This document shows, one piece after another, positions 11,881-22,144 of a stretch of 37,995 nucleotides of DNA; the stretch's first letter is position 1; the number at the start of each line of letters is the position of its first letter. The stretch comes from Staphylococcus massiliensis CCUG 55927. Lineage in GTDB: Bacteria; Bacillota; Bacilli; Staphylococcales; Staphylococcaceae. The stretch is taken from assembly GCF_000298075.1 (NCBI RefSeq), contig NZ_AKGE01000069.1, positions 1-37,995 on the forward strand, written 5' to 3'. The notes beneath the pieces are model-generated. The model did no database searches and was not told where the DNA came from. It was given only the letters and a program-made list of their open reading frames with translations. Made by a program: the position numbers and the translations under genes.

Positions 11881-11909
11881 ATTATATCCGTAAGAAAAAA
11901 ATCGGTCAA
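11881..11909 (-). promoter_or_regulatory. Strong sigma-A promoter upstream of tilS
   Basis: On the minus strand TTGACC (11904-11909) and a consensus TATAAT (11881-11886) are exactly 17 bp apart. The -35 lies in the 3' arm of the upstream terminator and the spacer includes its T run. Predicted transcription starts near 11874, giving a leader of about 260 nt. Confidence 0.7.
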
Positions 11910-11938
11910 GATTCAAATATATGAAATCTCGACCGATT
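11895..11938 (-). terminator. Terminator of the pth-yabR operon
   Basis: On the minus strand AATCGGTCGAGATT pairs with the following AATCTTGACCGATT over 14 bp with one G-U pair. A 7-T run follows. It ends the transcript that reads through yabR. Between it and yabR (11939-12062) I see nothing further. Confidence 0.93.
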
Positions 11939-12062
11939 CATTGCAGGTTTATCGCGTGGTTTCACATCTTTATCTCGTGAAATCGGGTCACGTCATAAAT
12001 ATTGAAAATTTAACGAACATTGGGTTTAACCACGCTTGTATGTTATTGATTATAAGACCGAA

Positions 12063-12449
12063 TTAGCGTCTAGAACCACGGCCTCCACGTCTTGACTCAG
12101 TTTGACGCTTGATAGAAGTAAGTTTATCTTCACTATCTTTTAAGAAGTTAGATAGTTTCTTTTCAAAGTCTTCTGGTTTTTGGCTTGGTTTTTGTTGTTG
12201 CGATCTACGTGGACGCGCTTTAGCCTTTTTAATAGAAAGACTTATCTTACCATCATCCGCAATGGTCAATACTTTGACTTCTACTTCATCTCCAACTGAA
12301 AGATGATCTTCAACATTTTCTACATAATTATCAGCAACTTCACTGATATGTACTAAACCGCTTTTACCTTCAGGTAATTCCACGAACGCACCAAACTTTT
12401 TGATACCAGTGACTTTACCTTTAAGCTTACTTCCTACTTCAATTGACAT
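12063..12449 (-). CDS. yabR: S1-domain RNA-binding protein YabR
   Basis: A 128-residue protein with one S1 domain at residues 1-75: GSKLKGKVTGIKKFGAFVEL, GLVHISEVADNYVENV and VLTIADDGKISLSIKKAK. A basic, Gln/Arg-rich tail ends in ESRRGGRGSRR. S1 domains bind RNA; relatives of YabR (CvfD in streptococci) act as post-transcriptional regulators and associate with ribosomes. It is the last gene of the run from pth, 93 nt after divIC and before a strong terminator. The precise function is inferred from the family only. Confidence 0.93.
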   Translation of the reverse strand: MSIEVGSKLKGKVTGIKKFGAFVELPEGKSGLVHISEVADNYVENVEDHLSVGDEVEVKVLTIADDGKISLSIKKAKARPRRSQQQKPSQKPEDFEKKLSNFLKDSEDKLTSIKRQTESRRGGRGSRR

Positions 12450-12542
12450 ATTATAAATAAATCCTCCCGATTTGTTTCAGTTTTAACTCTATTATATGCT
12501 TGTTTAATCAATTTAACAATGCTATTTTACATTTTGATTGGA

Positions 12543-12938
12543 CTATTCTTTTGAATCTTGTGACTGATCTTTATTCTTTTCATCTTTTGGTAATCTAAAT
12601 ATGATTTCGCCATCATTGCTTAGTGAGTAGTCGTCGCGCGCGACTTTTTCGACATAGTTTTTATCATTTAAGTTATGCAACTTTTCTTTAAGTGTAATCT
12701 CTTGTTCTTGTAGCTTCTTATATTCCTCTTCCTTTTTAACACGTTCATCCGACAAATGATTGTTATGATTAATTTGGTTAAATACCATAAATCCTAAAAA
12801 GATAAGAAATAGTAATAAAATGCCACCAAATAATGCGATACGCTTTTTAATAATGGCTCTGCGTTTATTTTTAGATATCTTACGTTTATCTTCTGTCTTC
12901 GTGTATTGATTACCAATGTTTCTAACTTTTCTAGCCAA
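12543..12938 (-). CDS. divIC: Cell-division protein DivIC (FtsB-like)
   Basis: DivIC is a bitopic septum protein that works with FtsL and DivIB in the divisome. The 131-residue protein has a very basic N-terminus (KRKISKNKRRAIIKKR), a single membrane span at about 33-52, then a coiled-coil region with VKKEEEYKKLQEQEITLKEK and the family segment NYVEKVARDDYSLSNDGEIIF. The start codon is TTG (12936-12938), chosen because GGTGA lies 6 nt upstream and the N-terminus fits the family. It follows rqcP by 18 nt. Confidence 0.95.
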   Translation of the reverse strand: MARKVRNIGNQYTKTEDKRKISKNKRRAIIKKRIALFGGILLLFLIFLGFMVFNQINHNNHLSDERVKKEEEYKKLQEQEITLKEKLHNLNDKNYVEKVARDDYSLSNDGEIIFRLPKDEKNKDQSQDSKE

Positions 12939-12956
12939 AGATTGTCACCATCCTCT

Positions 12957-13220
12957 TTACATTTCTGACACGCGCGCTTCTTTTAGTAATTCAAACATGC
13001 CTTTTGCATTCTCTTTAGATGCATGTTCATTTAAACCAGTGACTTTAACTGTAATTTCTTTTTGACCAAAACGAATGACTAATGTGTCATCGATTTTGAC
13101 ATCTGTGCCTGCTTTTGCAACATTGCCGTTTACGGTTACACGACCTTGATCGCTTATTTCTTTAGCAAGCGTACGACGTTTAACAAGTCGTGCTACCTTT
13201 AAATATTTGTCGAGTCTCAT
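12957..13220 (-). CDS. rqcP: RqcP, S4-domain ribosome quality-control factor
   Basis: An 87-residue protein that is essentially one S4 RNA-binding domain, starting MRLDKYLKVARLVKRRTLAKE and continuing GRVTVNGNVAKAGTDVKIDD. Its family (YabO/Hsp15-like) was shown in B. subtilis to act with RqcH in adding alanine tails to peptides stalled on 50S subunits. It overlaps mazG by 4 nt and is followed closely by divIC, the same order as yabN-yabO-divIC in Bacillus. Confidence 0.95.
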   Translation of the reverse strand: MRLDKYLKVARLVKRRTLAKEISDQGRVTVNGNVAKAGTDVKIDDTLVIRFGQKEITVKVTGLNEHASKENAKGMFELLKEARVSEM

Positions 13221-14401
13221 GATGTATGACCTCCTTGTTCTAAGTAACGTTTTAGCGATGCTTCTGTATAATCCTTATTTTTGATTCCATCATACATTTC
13301 AAGAAAGTGCGTCGCAAATACTTTCTCAAATTTTACGCGAGATGGCTTACCTTCTTGTAGTTTACGTTCACGCCAAATAGCATTGACGTCTTCTACACTA
13401 TCAGCTGACTTATCACCAAATATATGAGGATGACGCGCTATCATTTTCTCAGTAATCGCACCGACAACTTCACGTACATCGAAGTAACCATCCTTTTTAC
13501 CAATACTTGCATGTAACATCACTTGTAAAAGCACATCGCCAAGTTCTTCAATCATATGATGGTCATCTTCATTATCGATTGCTTCAAATAACTCGAAAGT
13601 TTCTTCTAATAAGTAGCGTTTTAAAGTGTCATGCGTCTGAACTTTATCCCATGGACATCCTTTTTCATCATCAACGAGTAAATCAATCACCGCTTCTAAA
13701 TATGAAAATTCTCCAACAAAATCTTGTTCTTCAGTGACCTTTGGAATGAAAACACTCGTTAAATTATTGTAGTGCGCATAATGATCAAGTTCATAAAGCG
13801 GGCACGAAATCGCTTGTTGATGATCTGCACGTGCACCATCAATGATTTGAATGTCATAATCATCTGGATAGCGCTCCATTAGCGTCAGTTTGATATCTGA
13901 AGCAACCATACTGCTATATACTTGTGTAATTAAAGTATGCGTCATTAAGTGACATTGATTTGGCGTAAGTGACGTACCATCAAGCAATGTAAATCCTTCT
14001 GTAGGATCGATATTTACCGAACTAAAGATATCGTCGATAAAACTTTTACCTCCGTAGATCTCAACGTTTACACCTTTGTCCTGACTGCGCGCTAATAATA
14101 ATGTTGTCGTTGTCTCAAGCACGCGTGGGTGCCCTGGAACGGCATACGTCACGTCATGGTCTTTTGCTTCAGTGAAAAGCCCTTCAACGATGGCTTCGTA
14201 TACACTTTCGAAATCATCATGCGCTTCATAAATGTCATCAAAGCTTTCAAACGTAATCTCATCCTTCAAGTCATGTATCACAGGATGATCGAGTGTTCGC
14301 GCATACACGGTGTCTTGTTGTTGAAGGAAACGATAAACACCCAGTGGAAGTTCATCGATTCCATAGTTTCCTAAACCTACAATTGTAATTGTATGACTCA
14401 T
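13217..14401 (-). CDS. mazG: MazG-family NTP pyrophosphohydrolase with N-terminal methylase-like domain (YabN)
   Basis: This is the two-domain YabN form (394 aa). The N-terminal half is a tetrapyrrole-methylase-like fold with TIVGLGNYGIDELPLGV and AVPGHPRVLETT; its own substrate is not known. The C-terminal half is MazG, which hydrolyses NTPs to NMP and pyrophosphate: CPWDKVQTHDTLKRYLLEE, EEL.D metal-binding residues in MIEELGDVLLQVMLHA, and a second helix pair near the end. Start and stop overlap yabM and rqcP by 4 nt each, so it is coupled to both. Confidence 0.95.
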   Translation of the reverse strand: MSHTITIVGLGNYGIDELPLGVYRFLQQQDTVYARTLDHPVIHDLKDEITFESFDDIYEAHDDFESVYEAIVEGLFTEAKDHDVTYAVPGHPRVLETTTTLLLARSQDKGVNVEIYGGKSFIDDIFSSVNIDPTEGFTLLDGTSLTPNQCHLMTHTLITQVYSSMVASDIKLTLMERYPDDYDIQIIDGARADHQQAISCPLYELDHYAHYNNLTSVFIPKVTEEQDFVGEFSYLEAVIDLLVDDEKGCPWDKVQTHDTLKRYLLEETFELFEAIDNEDDHHMIEELGDVLLQVMLHASIGKKDGYFDVREVVGAITEKMIARHPHIFGDKSADSVEDVNAIWRERKLQEGKPSRVKFEKVFATHFLEMYDGIKNKDYTEASLKRYLEQGGHTS

Positions 14402-15927
14402 GTGTGACGTCCTTTCATTAAACGAGCTAATTTATCGCCATAAGGCAAGTATTGAAGTTCATCGTCCTTTAAAATACGAAGTTTTCCGATACATATCACT
14501 AATAGTATAACACCGAATAGCGCGACAATACATAATTCTACTAACCCGAAACCGCGACTCGCACTTGGTATGAGCCATAGTAGAAGTTGAACACCTAACG
14601 TCATGATCGCGACTGATACCAATAACTTGAAGATAAATTGTCGCATATCCGTTAGTTTGTAACGGCGTTTAACTTTTATGTGTAAGATGGTCGCAAAGAC
14701 GATGAGGGATAGCACCGTACTGATACTCGTACCGAGAATTGAAAACGTTGTAATCATAACTAAATTGAGAATGATTTTAGTGATTATCCCGATGGTCATT
14801 GCGATTAAGATAAAGCGTGTCTCTTCAATCGTTTGAAGTAATGCGAAGTCCATCATAATAAGCGAGACGCAGATAACCGTTAACATGTATATCGTAAGTG
14901 TGAGCGTTAAGACATCACTTTTGAAAAAGACATGATTCAATAACGGTAAGACATTCATTAGTCCAACACATGCTGCTACACTGATGACAATAGTGATTTT
15001 GAGTGACACGTTCGCATAATAATTCATTTCTGTGTGCTGTCTTTCAGCTATTGCTTTAGTGAGTAGCGGTATTAATACAAAGCAAAATGTTGTCGTCACG
15101 ATTAAGCCCATTTGTATAAGTGAGGCACCTCTGTCAAAAATACCTTTCTGTTTAATCGCTTCTTCAAATGATACGCCTGTAGCCTTTAATAGATTAATTA
15201 CCGTAAAGCTATCGATAAATTGCCACAGTATTAAAATTAAATGACTGAGCGCAAAGATTAATGCACTCATCAGAAGTTGTTTCCAATGTATATCTGTATG
15301 CTTGAAATCAAGCTTAAGCTTAAAGTCCTTTTTCCAAAGTAAATAAATTAGTGCGAAGATAAAGCCGATTGATGAGGCTAAGATCGCGATGGTGCCCGCT
15401 TGATATATGGATAGTGACATTTGCGTAAAGAGCAGGATTGCGATGAGTATCGTGCCCACTCTGAACAATTGTTCAATCACTTGAGAGATGGCGGGTTCGT
15501 TCATGCGATGACGCATTTGGAAGTAGGCTCGGCACACGGATAGCCCGGCTACACCAAGCGCTGCAAGACTTGAGACGCGAATCATAGGTGTTAAGCCTGC
15601 ATCACCCATCAACATCGCTAAGATAGGCGCCATGACAAAGATGAATATCGCGATGATGACGCCAATGATTTGGAAACTTGAAAATAAGTGATTAAAGTTT
15701 TGTGTACGCTGCTTTGAACCCATTGTTTGTGTGATGGCGCTAGGAAGTGCGTTTGTTGCGAGTACCACACATATCGCGATGATAGGATAAACCTGTTGGT
15801 AGGCATATAGTCCCTCATCACCTAGTATGTTCTGGTAAGGGATACGGTATATCGCACTGAGCACCTTTACGACAACGAGCGCGATGGAAAGTATGATGAC
15901 GCCGTTAAAAGCGCTATGCGTCTTCAT
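14398..15927 (-). CDS. yabM: Polysaccharide/lipid flippase-like membrane protein (YabM, MOP superfamily)
   Basis: A highly hydrophobic protein of about 509 residues with some 14 predicted membrane spans, homologous to YabM/SpoVB of Bacillus in the MOP flippase superfamily that includes MurJ. The N-terminus has TAFNGV-like [17 protein letters not shown] and the family segment [21 protein letters not shown]; the substrate is not known. I start at the ATG at 15927, which lines up with the family and overlaps the mfd end by 14 nt. A TTG at 15951 would add 8 residues. Neither has a clear RBS, so translation probably depends on mfd. The mazG start overlaps its stop by 4 nt. Confidence 0.92.
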   Translation of the reverse strand: MKTHSAFNGVIILSIALVVVKVLSAIYRIPYQNILGDEGLYAYQQVYPIIAICVVLATNALPSAITQTMGSKQRTQNFNHLFSSFQIIGVIIAIFIFVMAPILAMLMGDAGLTPMIRVSSLAALGVAGLSVCRAYFQMRHRMNEPAISQVIEQLFRVGTILIAILLFTQMSLSIYQAGTIAILASSIGFIFALIYLLWKKDFKLKLDFKHTDIHWKQLLMSALIFALSHLILILWQFIDSFTVINLLKATGVSFEEAIKQKGIFDRGASLIQMGLIVTTTFCFVLIPLLTKAIAERQHTEMNYYANVSLKITIVISVAACVGLMNVLPLLNHVFFKSDVLTLTLTIYMLTVICVSLIMMDFALLQTIEETRFILIAMTIGIITKIILNLVMITTFSILGTSISTVLSLIVFATILHIKVKRRYKLTDMRQFIFKLLVSVAIMTLGVQLLLWLIPSASRGFGLVELCIVALFGVILLVICIGKLRILKDDELQYLPYGDKLARLMKGRHT

Positions 15928-18900
15928 CAGGGATCGCCATACTTTCTTCAATCGTCTTCACGACGAACTTCAATTGGTCAAGCCATTGCTTAGATTTCTT
16001 AAGCGTTACTTGCATCTTATTCTCTTTAACGCCGACTTTCATTTGGCGCCCTAGGGCAACTGTTTCTTTGAATAATTGTTCACCATTGATGTCTTGTGTG
16101 CCCTTTTCAGAAAGTGTGATTTCTATGGATTTGTTCTTATCTGAAATCGTTAAGACGCCTGAATGAACCGCATGAATTTTAATTTCGACAGAATCTAGTA
16201 AGCGTTCAACTTCGACAGGGTATTCGCCGAAACGGTCGATTAACTCGTCTTTAACGTCACGTAGTTGCTCGATACTTTCAAGCGTACGTAGCTTCTTGTA
16301 AATTTCAATTTTAGCTTGTTCATTTTTAATGTAAGAACCAGGCAGATATGCATCTAGATTTAAGTTCATTTCGATATCAGGTGTTTCTTCAACTTCTTTA
16401 ATACCACGTTTCTCATTAACTGCTTCTTCTAACATTTGAGAATATAAGTCGAAACCGACTGAATCGATAAAGCCGTGCTGTTGTTTACCGAGTAAATTAC
16501 CGGCACCACGGATGTTTAAGTCGCGCATGGCTATCTTAAAGCCACTACCAAGTTCAGTGAATTCTTTGATGGCTTGTAAACGTTCCTCTGCAGTCTCAGA
16601 TAGGACTTTGTTTTGTGGATGTAGAAAATAAGCATAGCCAATACGACTTGAACGACCGACACGACCGCGCAATTGATATAACTGACTAAGACCAAAGCGG
16701 TCCGCTTCTTCGATAATCAGCGTGTTCGCGTTTGGTACATCGACACCTGTTTCGATAATCGTTGTCGTCACGAGAATATCGTAGTCCCCGTTAATAAAAT
16801 CTAACATCGTTTCTTCTAAATCGCGCTCAGTCATTTGACCATGTGCGACGCCGATAGACGCATCCGGAACAAGCATTTGAAGTTGTTCGCGCTTTTCATA
16901 TATCGATTGAACGCGGTTGTATAAATAGAAAACTTGTCCGTCTCGAGATAACTCTCTTAGAAGCGCTTCTTTAATAAAGTTAGCGTTTTGTTCAAGCACA
17001 TACGTTTGAACTGGGAAGCGGTTCTCTGGTGGTGTTTCGATTACGGATAAATCACGTACACCAAGCATACTCATATGCAGTGTTCTAGGAATAGGAGTCG
17101 CCGTTAACGTCAGCACATCGACATTCGCTTTTAACGCTTTAATCTTCTCCTTATGACGTACACCAAAGCGTTGTTCTTCATCGACAATTAATAAACCTAA
17201 GTCCTTATATTGAACGGACTTACCAAGTAATTTATGCGTACCTACGACAATATCGACCTTACCTGACTTAAGACCCTCTTTCGTTTGGTTAACCTCTTTC
17301 GTCGTTCTAAATCGACTCATCAATTCAATATCAATCGGATAGTCTGACATACGTTCGATTAACGTTTCATAGTGCTGTTGCGCAAGAATGGTTGTCGGCA
17401 CTAGGAAAGCAACTTGTTTACCTTCCATCACAGCTTTAAACGCTGCTCTGACCGCAACTTCCGTCTTACCATAACCTACGTCACCACAAAGTAAGCGGTC
17501 CATAGGTTTATTCACTTCCATGTCACCTTTAATTTCCGATATCGACTTATCTTGGTCAGGCGTTAATTCGTAAGGGAAATCCATTTCAAACGTTTGTTGT
17601 TCCTCAGTATCGGGACCAAACTGATAACCAACAGATTGTTCACGTTCTTTATAAATTTCAAGTAGTTCATCCGCAATATCTTCAATCGAACTTTGCGCTT
17701 TAGCCTTGGTTTTCTTCCATTCAGAACCACCAAGTTTATATAACTTAGGCGTCTTATCCTCAGATCCGACGTACTTTTGAACTTGCTCCATTTGATCAAC
17801 TGGAACAAATAGTTGGTCTGTGCCTTTATACTGAATCTTAATGTAATCACGATGCACATCGCCAACTTCAAGCGTTTCCACACCTAAGTAACGTCCGACA
17901 CCGTGATGCACATGAACAACATAGTCGCCTACTTTTAAATCTTGATATGATTTTATTTTTTCAGCGTTCGACATCGTTTTATGACGTTTTTTGCGCTTTT
18001 TCTGCTTCGATTTGAAAAGCTCTCGCTCAGTAACAACGACGAGATGCATGTATGGTAACTCGAAACCTTCAGACAAACTACCTTCAGTTATAATCGCATG
18101 TCCTTCCGACATCATTTCAGCTGTCGTGTCCTTTAAAGTAGGAATATGCATTTCACTTAACATAGATTGAATACGTTCTTGTTTCGTCTTCGTTTCAGCT
18201 AAGACAACCACACGATAATCTTGTTGTATGAAGCGATTAAACTCAGAGTTTAAAATGTCATACTGACCGTAGAATTGTTGAACGGGCTTACAAGAGAATT
18301 TAATTGTATCTTCTAATTTTACAGACATCGATGCCGTAAATAATGTAAAGTAGCTGATTTTACGCGACTTCACAAAGCGGTTTAACGCGTCATCGTCTGT
18401 AAACGTCTGTCCGATAAACCCTTTACCACTTTCGATTAAATTCTGCATAAATTCTTCATTTTCAACAGCGAGCGTAGATTCTGTTTCTTTAACACGATTA
18501 TACTCATCTACCACGCATAAAGCATCGTCAGACAAGTAGTCCATGATTGTGGCCTTTTCCGCATACATAAACGAAATTAAGCGACGTAACACTTGATGAT
18601 CAAACATGGTAGACTGTGCGAGCAGTAACGACTCATACGTTTCTTTAATATCGTTGCGGACCGATTTGTCTATTTTAGGCCTTGTCTCTTGATAGGCCTT
18701 TTCAAGACGTGGTTTCACACGTTTCAGTTCTTCATCACGAATGACTAAATCTGTTGCTGTAGTAATTTCAACCGATTCTAAATTCTCGCTTGAACGTTGA
18801 GATTCAACATCAATTTGGCGAATGGAATCGACTTCTGTATCAAATAATTCAATACGAACTGGGCTACCGATTAACGGATAAATATCGATAATGCCCCCTC

Positions 18901-19426
18901 TTAACGAGAACTCACCAATGTGAGAAACAACACTTTCACGTTTATATCCCATTGCGACAAGCTTTTCTAAAAAGCCATCTAAGTCGATATCGTCACCAAT
19001 ATTCAATTGGATTTGATGCGCAGCCCAAATGTCTCTTGGCGTGATTAATTTATTAAGGCCGTTTAACGGCACAACAAATAACCCTTTTTGATGTTTGGTT
19101 AATGCCGTAAGCGTGCGGACACGTTCACTCATCAGTTCAGGGCTTTGCGTTGAGAATTCTTCTGTCATGATGTCTTGAACAGGGTATTTAAATAATTCCT
19201 CGTCATCGACATATTGTAATAAATCCGCTTCAAGCTTATCTGCTTGGTACAAATTATTCGTAACCACAACCATTTGTTTATCATCAGATAAATACTTTTC
19301 AGCGATGATTGTTGCTTTAGCTGCAGGCGTTAAACCTGTGATTAAAAGATTCTCTCTTCCTAACTTTTCATTGAGTTCATTAAAGCGTTTATCGTTCGTT
19401 ATAATCTCTTTAATTATTGATTTCAC
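15914..19426 (-). CDS. mfd: Transcription-repair coupling factor
   Basis: Mfd pushes stalled RNA polymerase off damaged DNA and recruits UvrA. The 1170-residue length is typical. The N-terminal UvrB-like part includes [20 protein letters not shown]. The RNA polymerase interaction domain follows around 490-560 ([19 protein letters not shown]). The RecG-like motor has Walker [12 protein letters not shown] near 648, DEEQ near 747, [12 protein letters not shown], and [16 protein letters not shown]. The TRCF domain closes the protein. It overlaps pth by 4 nt and yabM by 14 nt or more, part of a compact operon. Confidence 0.98.
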   Translation of the reverse strand: MKSIIKEIITNDKRFNELNEKLGRENLLITGLTPAAKATIIAEKYLSDDKQMVVVTNNLYQADKLEADLLQYVDDEELFKYPVQDIMTEEFSTQSPELMSERVRTLTALTKHQKGLFVVPLNGLNKLITPRDIWAAHQIQLNIGDDIDLDGFLEKLVAMGYKRESVVSHIGEFSLRGGIIDIYPLIGSPVRIELFDTEVDSIRQIDVESQRSSENLESVEITTATDLVIRDEELKRVKPRLEKAYQETRPKIDKSVRNDIKETYESLLLAQSTMFDHQVLRRLISFMYAEKATIMDYLSDDALCVVDEYNRVKETESTLAVENEEFMQNLIESGKGFIGQTFTDDDALNRFVKSRKISYFTLFTASMSVKLEDTIKFSCKPVQQFYGQYDILNSEFNRFIQQDYRVVVLAETKTKQERIQSMLSEMHIPTLKDTTAEMMSEGHAIITEGSLSEGFELPYMHLVVVTERELFKSKQKKRKKRHKTMSNAEKIKSYQDLKVGDYVVHVHHGVGRYLGVETLEVGDVHRDYIKIQYKGTDQLFVPVDQMEQVQKYVGSEDKTPKLYKLGGSEWKKTKAKAQSSIEDIADELLEIYKEREQSVGYQFGPDTEEQQTFEMDFPYELTPDQDKSISEIKGDMEVNKPMDRLLCGDVGYGKTEVAVRAAFKAVMEGKQVAFLVPTTILAQQHYETLIERMSDYPIDIELMSRFRTTKEVNQTKEGLKSGKVDIVVGTHKLLGKSVQYKDLGLLIVDEEQRFGVRHKEKIKALKANVDVLTLTATPIPRTLHMSMLGVRDLSVIETPPENRFPVQTYVLEQNANFIKEALLRELSRDGQVFYLYNRVQSIYEKREQLQMLVPDASIGVAHGQMTERDLEETMLDFINGDYDILVTTTIIETGVDVPNANTLIIEEADRFGLSQLYQLRGRVGRSSRIGYAYFLHPQNKVLSETAEERLQAIKEFTELGSGFKIAMRDLNIRGAGNLLGKQQHGFIDSVGFDLYSQMLEEAVNEKRGIKEVEETPDIEMNLNLDAYLPGSYIKNEQAKIEIYKKLRTLESIEQLRDVKDELIDRFGEYPVEVERLLDSVEIKIHAVHSGVLTISDKNKSIEITLSEKGTQDINGEQLFKETVALGRQMKVGVKENKMQVTLKKSKQWLDQLKFVVKTIEESMAIPDEDA

Positions 19427-19995
19427 TTTACCTCACCATTATAGTTATTCATTACGTGATCGAATCGTGACGTCTCTATAAATGTTTCTACGGCGCGAGC
19501 TGAATGTTCAATCACTTTATCCATCGTCTTCATTTCGTCACTTGAGAATTTTTGTAGTACGTAATCCGGTACACTCATACCATTAGTTGGGCGACCGATA
19601 CCAATTCTTACACGCTTGAATTCATTCGTTCCAAGGTGTTGAATTAACGATTTCATACCGTTGTGACCGCCTGCACTACCCTTTTGACGTAGTCTAATTT
19701 GACCTTGTTCTAAGTCCATATCGTCATAGAGTACCAGTAAATCTTCAACTTCAACACCATAATAATCCATGAGCGGACCTACCGCTTCACCAGATAAATT
19801 CATGAGCGTCATTGGCTCTATAAGCATCACTTTTTCATCGCCCATACGTTCAATCGTATAAGCACCTCTAAATTTTTGTTTATCAAGATTAAAGTTATGA
19901 CGTTCTAATAACCAGTCAATCACTTCAAATCCAATATTATGACGTGTTAAGTCATATTTCTTTCCAATATTACCTAGACCAACAATACACTTCAT
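19423..19995 (-). CDS. pth: Peptidyl-tRNA hydrolase
   Basis: Pth releases peptides from tRNA dropped from the ribosome. The 190-residue protein has the catalytic His19 in [10 protein letters not shown], the substrate-gate [40 protein letters not shown] and RVRIGIGRP. The usual P of the N-terminal GNPG is I here (GNIG), as I also recall in S. aureus. An AGGAGGGT RBS stands before the ATG. It heads the run that continues with mfd. The 240-360 nt before it hold no gene I can support. Confidence 0.98.
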   Translation of the reverse strand: MKCIVGLGNIGKKYDLTRHNIGFEVIDWLLERHNFNLDKQKFRGAYTIERMGDEKVMLIEPMTLMNLSGEAVGPLMDYYGVEVEDLLVLYDDMDLEQGQIRLRQKGSAGGHNGMKSLIQHLGTNEFKRVRIGIGRPTNGMSVPDYVLQKFSSDEMKTMDKVIEHSARAVETFIETSRFDHVMNNYNGEVK

Positions 19996-20238
19996 TTAAA
20001 TACCCTCCTGATTTGGTGGTTATGTATCTTTATTTAAAATGAATTTATATTTAGTAATGATTTTTCATTTCGTTCATCTATGTGTTATGGGCGAATGATG
20101 GCACAACTTTTTGGCTGTGAGATGACTTTGATCGTCTACGATTGTGATGAAGCATGGATGTATAAACGTGAGTGGTTGAGTTCGTTTGCGACTAGCTTTC
20201 ATGTACGTTATAACCAACCCATTTTATCATCAAACGTA

Positions 20239-21015
20239 TCATGCTTTTTGAAAAGCCAAATTGCCATTTTTCCCATCATAACACAAAAAAGGCATCTGCT
20301 TATTGAGTATAAGCAAAATGCCTTTAATAAGAAAGTATTTTGATAGATTAAAAGAATTATTCTTCTTCTTTTTCTCTTCATTTTCTTCTTTATCTTCGCC
20401 AACAACTTCAGGCTCTTCAGTAGCTGATTCGCCTTCCATTTCTTCGATTTCTTCTTCAGTTGGTTCCTCAGTTGGAGGTACTACTGCTACTACTGAATCT
20501 TCTTTTTCGTTCTCGATTGTGTAGTCGCCGTCGATTTTAACGTCAGCTACAGTTAAAGAATCGTTAATTTCTAATTCAGTAATATCAACTTCGATATATT
20601 CAGGAATGTTATCTGGAGTTGCTGTAACTTCTAAATCGAATAATGGTTGTTCTACAACGCCGCCTTCTTTAGCACCTACAGCTTCACCTACTAAGTGAAC
20701 AGGTACTTCAACAGTACGTTCTTCTGTCATGTTGATTGCTAAGAAGTCGATGTGTGTAATTTTGTTTTTAAGTGGGTCGAATTGGTAATCAGATACCATT
20801 ACTTTAACTTGTTTAGAACCTACACCTAATTCGATTACACCATTACGTCCAACTTCACGGATAACTTTGATGAATTCTACCTCATCAACTTTTACTGAAA
20901 CGTTTTTAGTACCGTAACCATATACAACTGCTGGAACTTTTCCTGCTTCTCTGATCTTTCTAAGATCTCCGCGTGTTTGTTTACCTTGACGAATGATAGA
21001 CTTTAATGAAGTCAT
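20239..21015 (-). CDS. rplY: 50S ribosomal protein L25 (CTC form), frame altered at the 3' end
   Basis: L25 of the CTC type binds 5S rRNA with its N-terminal domain (starting [19 protein letters not shown]). The C-terminal TL5-like domain ends in an acidic tail around [13 protein letters not shown]. The open frame is 258 aa, but the S. aureus protein I remember has 217 and ends in acidic residues. Here the tail changes to [16 protein letters not shown] and runs on through the terminator. In the -1 frame the same DNA reads three Glu codons and TAA (20357-20359), which would give about 219 aa. So a base has been lost in the GAA tract near 20375, the sequence has an error, or the ribosome slips. 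rplY has its own strong promoter and structured leader. Confidence 0.9.
   Translation of the reverse strand: MTSLKSIIRQGKQTRGDLRKIREAGKVPAVVYGYGTKNVSVKVDEVEFIKVIREVGRNGVIELGVGSKQVKVMVSDYQFDPLKNKITHIDFLAINMTEERTVEVPVHLVGEAVGAKEGGVVEQPLFDLEVTATPDNIPEYIEVDITELEINDSLTVADVKIDGDYTIENEKEDSVVAVVPPTEEPTEEEIEEMEGESATEEPEVVGEDKEENEEKKKKNNSFNLSKYFLIKGILLILNKQMPFLCYDGKNGNLAFQKA
20285..20325 (-). terminator. Terminator of rplY, lying inside the extended frame
   Basis: On the minus strand AAAGGCAT-TT-TGCTTAT pairs with ATAAGCA-G-ATGCCTTT around a 5-nt loop, followed by TTTTTT. That the long rplY frame runs through this hairpin argues that the natural stop is earlier. Confidence 0.93.
20357..20380 (-). other. 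Apparent 1-nt frameshift site in rplY
   Basis: The minus-strand tract reads GAAGAGAAAAAGAAGAAG. Adding one A between the GA and GA gives an unbroken row of Glu codons with one Lys and the stop TAA. In the present frame the ribosome meets AAA AAG, and slipping back by one base reaches the same stop. Confidence 0.7.
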
Positions 21016-21122
21016 GTCATTTCCACCTTTCTAATTTCGCACATTATGTGCACCTCACTTGCCCATCAACTCACGTTGCTTGCAAGTGTTTATTTGATCG
21101 CTTTGAAATCGCGAACAGAAAC
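21016..21122 (-). promoter_or_regulatory. Structured 5' leader of rplY
   Basis: The leader holds a two-part hairpin: CACTTGC (21082-21088 on the minus strand) pairs with 21056-21062, and inside it CAAC/GTTG (21067-21078) with a GTGA loop. A GCACAT/ATGTGC hairpin follows close to the RBS GAAAGGTGG. Leaders of ribosomal-protein genes often bind the protein product; here that is only an inference. Confidence 0.45.
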
Positions 21123-21151
21123 ATTATACATGTTTTACAAGTTTTAGTCAA
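21123..21151 (-). promoter_or_regulatory. Sigma-A promoter of rplY
   Basis: TTGACT (21146-21151) and consensus TATAAT (21123-21128) are 17 bp apart on the minus strand. The -35 overlaps the last codon and stop of prs (GAC TAA). Confidence 0.8.
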
Positions 21152-22109
21152 ATAGTACACTAACTGATTCATCTTCATAAACACGTACAATTGCTTGAGC
21201 TAATAAATTAGCTATAGAAAGCTCTTTAATGTTATTTGGCTTTTGCTCATCGCCTAACTTAATTGAGTTCGTAACGATTAATTCTTTGATTACTGAATCT
21301 TCAATGCGTTCTTTCGCTGGACCAGATAATACAGGGTGTGAACAACAAGCATATACGTCTTTAGCACCTTTATCTACAAGCGCTTGCGCTGCTAATGTGA
21401 TTGTACCAGCTGTATCGATGATATCATCGATAATGATAGCTGTACGACCTTCGATTTCACCAACAATGTTCATAACTTCAGCAACATTTGGTTTCGGACG
21501 ACGTTTATCAATAATCGCGATTGGTGTTTTTAAGATGTCTGCGAGTTTACGTGCACGTGTTACACCACCGTGGTCAGGTGATACAACAACGCATTCTTCT
21601 AGATCGATATCTGTATCATTCTCGAAGTAATCCGCTAAGATCGGTACACCCATTAAGTGGTCAATTGGAATATCAAAGAAACCTTGGATTTGAGGTGCGT
21701 GTAAATCTAAAGCAATCATACGTGTTGCACCTGCTTTTTCAATAAGGTTCGCAACTAATTTCGCTGTAATTGGTTCACGGCTACGTGCTTTACGGTCTTG
21801 ACGTGCATAACCATAGTAAGGCACAACGATGTTAATATTTGCTGCAGAAGCACGTTTACAAGCATCAATCATAATTAATAATTCCATTAAGTGATCGTTT
21901 ACTGGGTTTGATGTTGGTTGAATAATAAATACATCGCATCCACGAATACTTTCTTCAATGTTAATTTGAATTTCACCATCACTGAAGCGTTTAACAGAAC
22001 ATTTACCTAAATCAATACCTACATGGTCTGCAACTTCTTGTGCTAATGGTTCATTCCCTTTCAACGAAAAAATCTTTAACGACGAATTTTTATATTCGGT
22101 ATTTAACAT
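21144..22109 (-). CDS. prs: Ribose-phosphate pyrophosphokinase (PRPP synthase)
   Basis: Prs makes PRPP from ribose-5-phosphate and ATP for purine, pyrimidine, His and Trp synthesis. The 321-residue protein is nearly the same as the S. aureus enzyme I recall. Motifs in order are [16 protein letters not shown], the ATP loop [44 protein letters not shown] and the PRPP-binding [13 protein letters not shown]. It follows glmU by 35 nt, as in Bacillus, and the promoter of rplY starts within its last codons. Confidence 0.98.
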   Translation of the reverse strand: MLNTEYKNSSLKIFSLKGNEPLAQEVADHVGIDLGKCSVKRFSDGEIQINIEESIRGCDVFIIQPTSNPVNDHLMELLIMIDACKRASAANINIVVPYYGYARQDRKARSREPITAKLVANLIEKAGATRMIALDLHAPQIQGFFDIPIDHLMGVPILADYFENDTDIDLEECVVVSPDHGGVTRARKLADILKTPIAIIDKRRPKPNVAEVMNIVGEIEGRTAIIIDDIIDTAGTITLAAQALVDKGAKDVYACCSHPVLSGPAKERIEDSVIKELIVTNSIKLGDEQKPNNIKELSIANLLAQAIVRVYEDESVSVLFD

Positions 22110-22144
22110 TTAAAATCCTCCAATTATTTGATTCGGTATTCAAA

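Noticed and set aside
11614..11895. T-box or lysine riboswitch before tilS
   Set aside because: I looked for the GGTGGNACC core of T-boxes and the L-box segments and found neither; the promoter-hairpin-terminator layout is reported as an unknown leader.
20080..20343. Plus-strand ORF of 87 codons between pth and rplY
   Set aside because: No RBS, no recognisable protein features, and it runs across the rplY terminator on the opposite strand to all other genes.
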